From: Candidatus Gottesmanbacteria bacterium | Lineage (GTDB): Bacteria > Patescibacteriota > Microgenomatia > UBA10105 > UBA927 | DNA length: 18,067 bases | Direction of reading: 5' to 3' | Assembly: GCA_016182725.1 (NCBI GenBank) | Contig: JACPFZ010000036.1 | Span: 1-18,067, forward strand | In this document: positions 12,933 to 18,067 of the stretch, piece by piece | How the letters are laid out: each line of letters starts with the position of its first letter | Position numbering within the stretch: position 1 is the stretch's first letter | The notes under the pieces: model-generated | The model's input: the letters and a program-made list of their open reading frames with translations, nothing else | The model's database searches: none | Told to the model about the DNA's origin: nothing | Position numbers and translations under genes: made by a program

Positions 12933-13292
12933 ATGAAGGAACATCAATTTCGTAAGCTGACCGTCTGGCAGCGTTCCATGATATATGTGACTAAAATCTA
13001 TGCATTGACATCTACATTTCCCAGAGTAGAACAATTTGGTTTAATTGATCAACTTCGTCGAGCCACCACATCAATAGTATTAAATATTGCAGAAGGATCG
13101 GGGAGCGGAAGCAATCAGGAGTTTTTACGATTTTTGATGATGGCAAAAAGATCGGGATATGAAGTAATAACTGGTTTAGAAATAGTTAAAAATCTTCACT
13201 ATGGAAGCGAGAAAGACGTTAATGATCTTATAAGAGAAGTTGAAGAAATTTGTTCAATGATAACAGGCTTGTCAAGAAAGTTACGATCATAA
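12933..13292 (+). CDS. Four-helix-bundle protein, S23 / 23S rRNA intervening-sequence family
   Basis: 119 residues, the usual length. The family signature is clear: FRKLTVWQRSM (6-16), IYALTSTFPRVEQFGLIDQL (22-41), RRATTSIVLNIAEGSG (42-57), NQEFLRFLMMAKRSGYE (61-77), then a final helical pair. Homologues were first found encoded in intervening sequences of bacterial 23S rRNA; the diversity-generating-retroelement protein Avd shares the fold. The function of stand-alone copies is not established; nucleic-acid binding is proposed from the basic surface. The gene fills the space between two inverted 8-nt-period arms, with GATC just before the ATG and GATC spanning its last two codons. It separates pth from a conserved small gene, so it looks like an insertion. 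No Shine-Dalgarno is visible. Confidence 0.92.
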   Translation: MKEHQFRKLTVWQRSMIYVTKIYALTSTFPRVEQFGLIDQLRRATTSIVLNIAEGSGSGSNQEFLRFLMMAKRSGYEVITGLEIVKNLHYGSEKDVNDLIREVEEICSMITGLSRKLRS

Positions 13293-13329
13293 ATCTTACA
13301 GTCTTACAGTCTTATTGTCTTAATGTCTC
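13285..13329. repeat. Right inverted-repeat arm of the four-helix-bundle unit
   Basis: Begins with GATC (13285-13288) in the last codons of the gene, then 8-nt units CTTACAGT, CTTACAGT, CTTATTGT, CTTAATGT. Its reverse complement starts GAGACATTAAGACAATAAGA, matching the left arm GAGACAGTAAGACAGTAAGA at 18 of 20 positions; the rest aligns with one extra unit on the right. Confidence 0.8.
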
Positions 13330-13334
13330 AATCC

Positions 13335-13595
13335 ATGAAAACAGTAGGCGATATCTTAAAACAATTCAATCCCCTTGAGGATAAGTACATTTCCCGTGAG
13401 TTTCAGGCATACGGGATCTACCTTGCAGAGACACTCAACGATTATAAGCATAAATCCCTGTATATCCGGCTCGCTAAAACTGTGCCGCGGGCAATTTTAG
13501 AAAAAGCACTTTCCTTTGTAAAAGATGCTAACGCAAAGAGTAAAGCACGGCTCTTCATGTGGAAAATGAAAAAGTTGCGACAGGGAGAAGCATGA
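13335..13595 (+). CDS. Conserved-looking small protein, unknown function (86 aa)
   Basis: I do not recognise a named family. Basic and mostly helical: MKTVGDILKQFNPLEDKYIS at the start, FQAYGIYLAETLNDYKHKSLYIRLAKTVPR in the middle, and ALSFVKDANAKSKARLFMWKMKKLRQGEA at the end. No signal or membrane segment. An in-frame ATG at 13323 lies inside the repeat arm; the ATG at 13335 is chosen because the arm ends at 13329 and the residues before MKTVG look like repeat translation. No Shine-Dalgarno is visible upstream, perhaps because the inserted unit displaced it. The stop overlaps the acylphosphatase start (ATGA). The order suggests it originally followed pth in one operon. Confidence 0.75.
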   Translation: MKTVGDILKQFNPLEDKYISREFQAYGIYLAETLNDYKHKSLYIRLAKTVPRAILEKALSFVKDANAKSKARLFMWKMKKLRQGEA

Positions 13596-13864
13596 AGCGC
13601 GTGCATTTGATTATTTCCGGAGACGTCGTGGGAGTGGGGTACCGCGCGTGGATCCTTCGCTACGCTGCTGATAAACGCTTAACAGGGTGGGTAACCAACA
13701 GACAGGATGATACGGTGGAAATCCTAGTAGAAGGCCCAAAAAGAGACTTGGAAGAACTTATCAAACGCTGTGGGGAAGGGCCACTCCTTGCAGTAGTCAA
13801 GCATGTTGATGTGCGGTGGGAAGAGGCGACTGGTGCATTTGTTTCGTTTGAGGTGGTATACTGA
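13592..13864 (+). CDS. acyP: Acylphosphatase
   Basis: Hydrolyses acyl-phosphate bonds; small cytoplasmic alpha/beta protein. 90 residues from the ATG at 13592, the family's normal length; the longer frame from 13559 adds 11 residues overlapping the upstream gene. Shine-Dalgarno GGGAG lies five bases upstream and the start overlaps the previous stop (ATGA). Core motif SGDVVGVGYRAW (8-19) with the catalytic Arg in GVGYR, then GWVTNRQDDTVEILVEG with the catalytic Asn. The usual GRVQGVGFR is changed to GDVVGVGYR, so the Arg at the second position is Asp, but both catalytic residues are kept. Confidence 0.9.
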   Translation: MKRVHLIISGDVVGVGYRAWILRYAADKRLTGWVTNRQDDTVEILVEGPKRDLEELIKRCGEGPLLAVVKHVDVRWEEATGAFVSFEVVY

Positions 13865-13868
13865 TATT

Positions 13869-13903
13869 AATTTTCAATGTACAATTTTTAATTTTTAATT
13901 AAT
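13869..13903 (+). repeat. AT-rich 7-nt array upstream of the 153-aa membrane gene
   Basis: Units AATTTTC, AATGTAC, AATTTTT, AATTTTT, AATTAAT. The array runs directly into the next start codon at 13902 and fills almost the whole gap after acyP. Confidence 0.65.
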
Positions 13904-14363
13904 GAAGAACATAATACATATTATTCAAAAGAAATCCTCTAGAGAAGCCTTGATTTCTCTTATATACTTTCTCATAGTTGGATTTTTAAAATGGCGGCTT
14001 TCTCCTTCTTTTCCGACCCTTCTCTTTTTTACTGGCGGCATGGTAGGGATGTACTTACTCGATAGTGCTGAAGAGTTTTTTCACCTCACTCCATCACCAT
14101 TTCGCAGCATTGTGTTCGTTATCGGATTTGCACTGGTAAGCTTTTTTGTCGTGACATCAACAGGAAGTATGGTCGGAGTTGGGCTCGTCCTTTCGCTTTC
14201 GCTCACGCTTATACTTTGGCAAGTAAGCGAGTGGCGCGCGGCAAGCAACCTGAACCGCTGGTACGTGATGATTGCGGGTCCGGTCTCATACAATGTACAA
14301 CGATGGATACTCATTGCTTTTATTCTCCTGTTTTTGGTGGAAACATTCCTCTTTCTCCGGTAA
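13902..14363 (+). CDS. Multi-pass membrane protein of unknown function (153 aa)
   Basis: Not recognised. Hydrophobic segments at about 17-30, 37-54, 68-85, 89-108 and 134-151 suggest four or five membrane helices, with a basic N-terminus (IIQKKSSRE) likely inside. Polar spots: DSAEEFFHLTPSPF (54-67) between helices and SEWRAASNLNRWYVMIAGP (109-127) before the last helix. No enzymatic motif or transporter signature that I can name. The following gene, 58 bases on, is a CPBP intramembrane protease; a link is possible but not shown. The start follows an AT-rich repeat without a Shine-Dalgarno. Confidence 0.7.
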   Translation: MKNIIHIIQKKSSREALISLIYFLIVGFLKWRLSPSFPTLLFFTGGMVGMYLLDSAEEFFHLTPSPFRSIVFVIGFALVSFFVVTSTGSMVGVGLVLSLSLTLILWQVSEWRAASNLNRWYVMIAGPVSYNVQRWILIAFILLFLVETFLFLR

Positions 14364-14421
14364 TATGCCAGAGTGACTATTGAATCTTGCATTCACGGAA
14401 ATAACGAGATAAGGTAATAAT

Positions 14422-15090
14422 ATGGCAAGACATGTGTTAAAATTCAAAACCACATCCCTTGATCCCGTGTACCAGCTGTGGGGATGGATTCTTCTGGTCT
14501 GGAGTCTCTATCGCTACTTTTTGAAACTTCCTGAGTGGGTGGATGAGTTTATCGCTAAACCCCTCGTGTTTGTTGCTCCGGTTTTGTGGTATGTAACGAG
14601 CCGCGAAAAACGGAAATTGGAATCGCTTGGCATCACCGCTAAACGATTTTTTAGAAGCTTCTATATTGGGTTGGGGTTCGGATTCGTGTTTGCCCTGGAA
14701 GGGGTCGTTGCCAATGCCATGAAATACGGAGGATTGAAGGTGAACCCGATTGCCGCCTTTGGGCAGTACGGATTTTTCCTTATTCTCTTATCCTTTGCTA
14801 CTGCATTTTCCGAAGAACTGTTAAGCCGAGGATTTATTTTCAATCGCATCTGGGAGAAGACCAAAAATTTACCGTATGCCTCATTTGTTTCGACCATTTT
14901 GTTTGTGCTGTTGCATGTGCCGATACTCGTGACGACATTGAAGTTTCAGGGAATCACTCTTATCGTTTTCCTTGCGACAGATGTCGTGTTGGGGCTCGCC
15001 AATAGTTTGCTCTTTTACAACACGCGTTCACTCGTTGCTCCTATTCTCGTTCACATCTTCTGGAACATGACGGTGGCGCTGTATTTGTAG
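14422..15090 (+). CDS. CPBP-family intramembrane metalloprotease (CAAX protease-like)
   Basis: A membrane protease of the Abi/CPBP (Rce1-like) family with several hydrophobic helices. 222 residues. Motif 1 SEELLSRGFIF (130-140) with Glu131-Glu132 and Arg136 (EExxxR), motif 2 FVLLH (161-165), motif 3 HIFWNMTVAL (211-220) with His211 and Asn215. All predicted metal-binding and catalytic residues are present. Substrates in bacteria are mostly unknown; some members act in bacteriocin self-immunity. A Shine-Dalgarno-like AAGG lies upstream. The last 15 codons have a near-copy at 15882-15926 with only synonymous changes, a trace of a second gene copy. Confidence 0.88.
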   Translation: MARHVLKFKTTSLDPVYQLWGWILLVWSLYRYFLKLPEWVDEFIAKPLVFVAPVLWYVTSREKRKLESLGITAKRFFRSFYIGLGFGFVFALEGVVANAMKYGGLKVNPIAAFGQYGFFLILLSFATAFSEELLSRGFIFNRIWEKTKNLPYASFVSTILFVLLHVPILVTTLKFQGITLIVFLATDVVLGLANSLLFYNTRSLVAPILVHIFWNMTVALYL

Positions 15091-15091
15091 C

Positions 15092-15107
15092 GCGAACTGA
15101 AGTTCGC
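15092..15107. terminator. Stem-loop between convergent CPBP and PIN genes
   Basis: GCGAAC (15092-15097), loop TGAA, GTTCGC (15102-15107): a perfect 6-bp stem in the 27-base gap between two convergent genes. No T run follows on either strand, so termination efficiency is doubtful. Confidence 0.4.
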
Positions 15108-15117
15108 TATTACGAGG

Positions 15118-15519
15118 TTAGCTTCTTGGAATAACGGTAAGTCCCAGTGATAGAAAATGGCGGTTGAAAGTGAGGATCGCGTCCGTAGCAATATCTTCTG
15201 CTACAGCACAGGCGATGCAATCGATCAGGGAGATATTTTTTTGACGCCGTGGGTCGACAAAAAGACGCAGTCCAGCCTGAAAATGTGCCGGAGAAATAGA
15301 GATAACTTCTGTGTCTTGAGAAATGAGTTCATAGAGTTCAATACTTGCTTTTTTTCCGAGCCGTTGACTGATGGTAGTGAGTGTCTCTTTTAGAAAATCT
15401 TCTGTGGTTAACTTCTGGAACGTTTTGTATTTCGGGTAGAGGGCAAGAGCGCGTTGGTGATTAGAGTCGTGCCAATAGGCGAAGGAAATATAAAAACTGC
15501 TATCAATGAGGATAGTCAT
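15118..15519 (-). CDS. PIN-domain toxin (VapC-like ribonuclease)
   Basis: By family a Mg-dependent RNase that cuts specific RNAs when freed from its antitoxin. 133 residues. Active-site acids: Asp6 (LIDSSF), Glu40 or Glu45 (TTEDFLKETL) and Asp100 (SLIDCIACAV). Oddity: in the last motif ILTFNRHFLSLG the usual Asp of TFDxHF is Asn119. This fourth position tolerates change in some PIN proteins, so activity is still likely. The start overlaps the antitoxin stop as ATGA, the usual antitoxin-toxin order. Convergent with the CPBP gene. Confidence 0.85.
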   Translation of the reverse strand: MTILIDSSFYISFAYWHDSNHQRALALYPKYKTFQKLTTEDFLKETLTTISQRLGKKASIELYELISQDTEVISISPAHFQAGLRLFVDPRRQKNISLIDCIACAVAEDIATDAILTFNRHFLSLGLTVIPRS

Positions 15520-15788
15520 GTTTTTCGTTTCTTCGCCGGAGTGCTTGGAGCATAAAGATAGCGGTCTACGGTGGTAGAGAGGTTTTTAGGCGTATCTTTA
15601 GGCCATTTATCTTTATACTTTTTGCTGAATTCGTAGAGAAGATCAAGAGAGTTTTTGGTCCGATCGGATCGCACAGCACTTGCGAGCGTTTTGCGAATAA
15701 GCTCGGAAACGGTCTGGCCACGGCGGGCAGCAGCCGCTTTTGCCCGGCGCCATGTTTCCCAATCAATATAGACTTGCGTGCGTTTCAT
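15516..15788 (-). CDS. Ribbon-helix-helix antitoxin
   Basis: Neutralises the PIN toxin encoded just downstream and by family represses its own operon. 90 residues from the ATG at 15788: MKRTQVYIDWETW (beta strand of the ribbon), then RRAKAAAARRGQTVSELIRKTL (two helices of an RHH/MetJ-Arc fold). The C-terminal half (about 45-90), with YEFSKKYKDKWPKD and a Lys-rich end, likely wraps the toxin. An open frame extends upstream to 15848, but the promoter (15803-15832) lies inside that extension, so the start must be at 15788 or the ATG at 15794. The predicted mRNA start is about two bases before 15794, so the message would be leaderless or nearly so. Confidence 0.82.
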   Translation of the reverse strand: MKRTQVYIDWETWRRAKAAAARRGQTVSELIRKTLASAVRSDRTKNSLDLLYEFSKKYKDKWPKDTPKNLSTTVDRYLYAPSTPAKKRKT

Positions 15789-15792
15789 CAAC

Positions 15793-15832
15793 ATACATCG
15801 TGAATATACATCATGTAAAGGTGTGTTGTCAA
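15793..15832 (-). promoter_or_regulatory. Promoter and putative operator of the toxin-antitoxin pair
   Basis: Minus strand: -35 TTGACA (complement of 15827-15832), 18-nt spacer, -10 TATATT (complement of 15803-15808); predicted start near 15796. Two direct copies of GATGTAT (complements of 15806-15812 and 15793-15799), 13 bp apart, overlap the -10 and start site and could be RHH operator half-sites. Confidence 0.6.
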
Positions 15833-15844
15833 GCGATGGATATG

Positions 15845-15926
15845 TCAATTAAGCCAATTTTCTCAATGCTTGCCAACCATCCTCGTTCACATCTTCTGGA
15901 ATATGACCGTGGCATTGTATTTGTAA
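15845..15926 (+). pseudogene. 3' remnant of a second CPBP protease gene
   Basis: Bases 15882-15926 match the last 45 bases of the intact CPBP gene (15046-15090) at 40 of 45. The differences in the 14 sense codons are all synonymous, both encode LVHIFWNMTVALYL, and the stop is TAA instead of TAG. Similarity fades upstream after a one-base indel near 15880. No start codon or upstream motifs remain, so it cannot be a working gene. The toxin-antitoxin pair lies between this remnant and the intact copy. Confidence 0.75.
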
Positions 15927-15930
15927 CTTC

Positions 15931-15963
15931 GAGGTGTCTATAGATGCACACCTCTAAGGTGTG
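15931..15963. other. Overlapping alternative stem-loops
   Basis: GAGGTGT (15931-15937) can pair with ACACCTC (15948-15954). Alternatively CACACCT (15947-15953) can pair with AGGTGTG (15957-15963) around a 3-nt loop. The two are mutually exclusive. The site lies downstream of the SDR gene on the minus strand and after the CPBP remnant on the plus strand. A T-rich stretch follows on the plus strand only after a gap, so it is not a canonical terminator. The remainder of the gap to 16007 is AT-rich without a recognised signal. Confidence 0.45.
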
Positions 15964-16007
15964 AAGACTGCCTTCCCCTTTTCTTTTATTGTGTGAAATT
16001 ATACTTC

Positions 16008-16769
16008 TTAACTTGCCAACCAACCTCCATCTACATATAAGGTGGCGCCGGTGGTGTAGGAGGCTTCATCACTTGCGAAAAAGACGACTGCCGCGGCAAT
16101 TTCTTCGGCTTTGCCAGGCCGTTTGAGCGGAATGCGGCTTACAAACCCTTCCATTTGTTTGGGGTTTTTGAGGATCGCCTCGGTCATTTCTGTCTCAATG
16201 AGCCCAGGTCCGATGGCGTTGACGAGAATTCCCATCGGTGCCAGTTCACTAGCCATTGCCTCGGTCATACCGACGATAGCGCCTTTACTGGCACAGTAGT
16301 GGGCTATCTGCGGAAACCCGACCCCCACGCCGCCGGAGGCAATCGAGGCGATATTGACGATGCGGCCCCATTTATTTTTTGCCATTTCTTTGGCCGCCGC
16401 CTGCGCTACCACAAAGTATCCTTTGAGGTTGGTGTCAATGGTTTTATCCCACTGCTCCTCGGTCATCTCGGTAAATGGCGCAAATTCGGCGACCCCCGCA
16501 TTATTAAGAAGTATGTCAAGTTTTCCAAATGTTTTGACGGTTTGGGCAACAGCTGCCTCAATTTCCGCCTTTTTCGTGACATCCATCTGAATGGGGAGTG
16601 CTTCTTTTCCCCTTTGCTTGATTTCCGCAGCCACTGCCTGAAGTTTGTCGACTCTTCTGGCGGCAACGGCAACCTTCGCGCCTTGATTTGCCAGTGCTAT
16701 GGCGGATGCTCTGCCAATCCCTGAACTTGCTCCCGTCACCAATGCCACTTTGCCGGTGAGATCAAACAT
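16008..16769 (-). CDS. Short-chain dehydrogenase/reductase (FabG-like)
   Basis: An NAD(P)-dependent oxidoreductase with a Rossmann fold. 253 residues from the ATG at 16769 (MFDLTGKVALVTG), one base after the DsbA stop; a longer frame from 16811 would overlap DsbA and is rejected. Motifs: TGASSGIG (cofactor loop), NNAG, the catalytic Ser in IVNIASIAS, YCASK (Tyr and Lys of the active site), GPGLIETEM, and a C-terminal YVDGGWLAS end. AARR after the second strand suggests preference for NADP. The substrate is unknown; 3-oxoacyl-ACP reductase or sugar/polyol dehydrogenase are both possible. It is the last gene of the minus-strand operon with DsbA and VKOR. Confidence 0.9.
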   Translation of the reverse strand: MFDLTGKVALVTGASSGIGRASAIALANQGAKVAVAARRVDKLQAVAAEIKQRGKEALPIQMDVTKKAEIEAAVAQTVKTFGKLDILLNNAGVAEFAPFTEMTEEQWDKTIDTNLKGYFVVAQAAAKEMAKNKWGRIVNIASIASGGVGVGFPQIAHYCASKGAIVGMTEAMASELAPMGILVNAIGPGLIETEMTEAILKNPKQMEGFVSRIPLKRPGKAEEIAAAVVFFASDEASYTTGATLYVDGGWLAS

Positions 16770-16770
16770 A

Positions 16771-17388
16771 TTATTTGGTTGCCTCTTCCACTGCTTTTTT
16801 GAGATCGTCAAACGTCGTCAAATTAAGCTTTTGGCCGTTTAAGTAAAATGTCGGCGTGGCATTCACGCCAATTTGAGTGCCGTAGGCGCGGTCAGCTTCT
16901 ATTTTTTGTTTGATTGCGTTATCTTCAAAAGCCTTCGTAAACTCATCCATATTAAGATTGAGCTGTTTGGCTAGGTCAGGAAACAAACTGTCGGAAAACT
17001 TCTCTTGATTGTCAAACAACAGATCATACATCTCCCAGAATTTTCCCTGTTGACCCGCAGCTTCTGCGGCTTGAGCCGCCTTCATCGCAAACGGGTGCTG
17101 ATCCAGCGGAAAGTGGCGGTAGCCGAAAACTAACTTATCTTTATATTGGGCAACGATTGCGTCAACCACTGGTTTTGCTGCTTTACATGCAGGGCATTGG
17201 AAGTCGGAAAATTCAACTAAAAATACCTTGGCATTCGTATCTCCCTTCATTTGTGTTTGAACTCCCAGAACATCTTGACGGGCTAACGTTTGTGCCGGCT
17301 TAGAGAACAAAACAATCGCCCCTGCCACAAGTGCCACGGTCACGCCAATAATTCCTGCAAAAAGTTTAGTTTCGCCGGTGAATTTCAT
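16771..17388 (-). CDS. DsbA-like thioredoxin-fold protein, membrane anchored
   Basis: Introduces or shuffles disulfides in exported proteins. 205 residues. An N-terminal membrane segment (about 9-28, uncleaved anchor or signal) puts the domain outside the cytoplasm. Active site CPAC (Cys65, Cys68) in FSDFQCPACKAAKP, FGYRHFPLDQHPFA, a helical insert, then VNATPTFYLNG with the cis-Pro (about 179). This is the DsbA/BdbD-like 'thioredoxin_4' type. Its start overlaps the VKOR stop (ATGA) and its stop lies one base from the SDR start. The neighbouring VKOR is the expected electron acceptor, so the pair forms a complete oxidation pathway. Confidence 0.92.
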   Translation of the reverse strand: MKFTGETKLFAGIIGVTVALVAGAIVLFSKPAQTLARQDVLGVQTQMKGDTNAKVFLVEFSDFQCPACKAAKPVVDAIVAQYKDKLVFGYRHFPLDQHPFAMKAAQAAEAAGQQGKFWEMYDLLFDNQEKFSDSLFPDLAKQLNLNMDEFTKAFEDNAIKQKIEADRAYGTQIGVNATPTFYLNGQKLNLTTFDDLKKAVEEATK

Positions 17389-17828
17389 GCTTTACTATAA
17401 CTAGTATAACTTTTTATAACCATTATAAAAATTACGATCATATTTACGGCTGAAATCGCGCACCAGGTGCACACTGCTTTTATAACAAATAATTCGGTAT
17501 AGGTAAACCAGGAGACAAAGAGAACGCCAAACGTGGCAATGGCAAGCATGAGGTTGAGCAAGAGTTTAGAGTTTAGAGATTTGAGCTTAGTCGTGCGCAA
17601 AAAGGCAAGGATGGCAAGCATGCTATAGCCGGCAAGCCCGAACATAGGTACAGGAATGCCGAAAATATAGCTTGCAGCGCTTTTCCTTACTAATTCGCAC
17701 CCCGTATTGACGCAAACGATTGGGGAGTGCCGCAGAAAACTTTGAGTCACGTAGATGGCTATAGCCACACCTATAAGGCTAAGGACAAAAATGACCCGAT
17801 TTAGGAGCATTAACCGTTTGTCTTTCAT
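17385..17828 (-). CDS. Vitamin K epoxide reductase (VKOR) family protein
   Basis: An inner-membrane quinone-dependent oxidase that re-oxidises DsbA, replacing DsbB. 147 residues, four or more membrane helices. Loop cysteines Cys39 and Cys44 (CVNTGCE), the conserved Ser in KSAASYIFGIPVPMFGL, and the active-site CTWC (Cys120, Cys123). Strong Shine-Dalgarno AAGGAGGT 11 bases before the ATG at 17828. Two repeat-derived stretches: KLKSLNSKL (81-89) from a 7-nt array, and the C-terminal KSYTSYSKA from TTATA-type repeats. The first lies in a loop between helices, the second in the cytoplasmic tail, so neither should affect catalysis. The ATGA overlap couples it to DsbA. Confidence 0.92.
   Translation of the reverse strand: MKDKRLMLLNRVIFVLSLIGVAIAIYVTQSFLRHSPIVCVNTGCELVRKSAASYIFGIPVPMFGLAGYSMLAILAFLRTTKLKSLNSKLLLNLMLAIATFGVLFVSWFTYTELFVIKAVCTWCAISAVNMIVIFIMVIKSYTSYSKA
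17396..17431 (-). repeat. TTATA-type array at the 3' end of the VKOR gene
   Basis: On the minus strand TTATA recurs at steps of 9, 10 and 9 bases and encodes the Tyr/Ser-rich C-terminus. Similar in unit to the recF arrays. Confidence 0.55.
17561..17588 (+). repeat. 7-nt array inside the VKOR gene
   Basis: Plus-strand units AGAGTTT, AGAGTTT, AGAGATT, TGAGCTT. They encode, on the minus strand, residues 81-89 in a loop of VKOR. Confidence 0.65.
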
Positions 17829-17871
17829 ACAGATATTCTACCTCCTTACAGAGACTGAGGCAATACGGCCT

Positions 17872-18067
17872 TTACGCGCCGCAGCCGCCGGCACTTTGCT
17901 TCGGTTTGTAGGGAAGCGGTCCGACTTTTTGTGAAATTTGACCTGCACCTTGTGCACTTGAATAGTCAATCCCAAGGACAAGTTTTGCATCTACATCTTT
18001 CCAGACGACCCCTTCTCTGGCAAATTTGGTTGCAATAGTGAGGTACGTATCGCTAAACCAATAGCTA
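17872..18067 (-). CDS. Partial protein with Gly-Cys C-terminus, unknown (N-terminus outside window)
   Basis: An open frame without stop from the window edge to TAA at 17872-17874; 64 codons visible. It reads SYWFSDTYLTIATKFAREGV at the visible start, DAKLVLGIDYSSAQGAGQIS in the middle, and ends KPKQSAGGCGA. I do not recognise the family. The single Cys two residues from the end in a GGCG context suggests metal or thiol chemistry, which would fit the neighbouring VKOR/DsbA pair (inference). The gap to VKOR is 43 bases and holds VKOR's strong Shine-Dalgarno but no clear promoter or terminator, so it is probably the first visible gene of the same operon. Confidence 0.6.
   Translation of the reverse strand, partial: SYWFSDTYLTIATKFAREGVVWKDVDAKLVLGIDYSSAQGAGQISQKVGPLPYKPKQSAGGCGA

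Noticed and set aside
2602..13329. Periodic arrays as CRISPR
   Set aside because: Units are 7-9 nt with no unique spacers, and no cas genes are present.
16770..16811. Upstream start of the SDR gene at 16811
   Set aside because: It would overlap the DsbA gene by 41 bases and add 14 residues with no family support; the ATG at 16769 gives the canonical N-terminus.
1..18067. Alternative genetic code (TGA read as Gly), as in some CPR groups
   Set aside because: TGA ends several genes here, including ATGA overlaps at 5441, 8382, 12276 and 13593, and open frames do not need read-through.

Overview
The window most likely comes from a Candidate Phyla Radiation (Patescibacteria) genome using the standard bacterial code. 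TGA is a normal stop: it ends at least six genes, several as ATGA overlaps. The attribution is inference from gene content: an archaeal-type ATP-dependent DNA ligase, an archaeal-type UMP kinase, an EndoQ-family PHP nuclease, a DUF4870 protein, an S23-type four-helix-bundle protein, a VKOR/DsbA pair and several small conserved proteins of unknown function. There is no rRNA, tRNA, CRISPR array, transposase, phage gene or replication origin that I can see, and no gene-free stretch longer than about 165 bases.

Layout. (1) 1-1830: the 3' part of pyrF (OMP decarboxylase), a small minus-strand gene, and a UMP kinase. The last two fire from divergent promoters whose -35 boxes overlap, so two steps of UMP/UDP synthesis sit side by side. 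(2) 1984-5170: recF, a 135-bp inverted-repeat element, the NAD(P)HX dehydratase nnrD, and a Fic-domain protein with a winged-helix tail. (3) 5258-11138: a tightly packed plus-strand run of a small membrane protein, ATP-dependent DNA ligase, two GT4 glycosyltransferases and EndoQ. (4) 11302-15090: DUF4870 protein, phosphoribosyltransferase, peptidyl-tRNA hydrolase, a four-helix-bundle gene bracketed by inverted repeats, a conserved small protein, acylphosphatase, a membrane protein and a CPBP intramembrane protease. (5) 15118-15832: a minus-strand PIN toxin/RHH antitoxin pair, flanked on its far side by a remnant of a second CPBP gene. (6) 16008-18067: a minus-strand operon of an unrecognised partial gene, VKOR, DsbA-like thioredoxin and an SDR oxidoreductase, i.e. 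an oxidative protein-folding module outside the cytoplasm plus a dehydrogenase.

The most striking feature is not a single gene but a population of short repeats spread through the window. They are degenerate arrays with a period of 7, 8 or 9 nt, plus larger imperfect palindromes. They lie between genes and also in frame inside recF, nnrD, the ligase, endoQ and vkor, where they add residues without breaking the gene. A 14-mer in the ligase insert is identical to one in the left arm flanking the four-helix-bundle gene. A 13-mer is shared by the nnrD and endoQ inserts. The four-helix-bundle gene with complementary periodic ends resembles the intervening sequences of 23S rRNA that carry S23 genes, but here it lies in a protein-coding operon. 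I propose (inference) that these are related mobile or formerly mobile palindromic elements, comparable in behaviour to the Rickettsia palindromic elements that insert in frame in genes.
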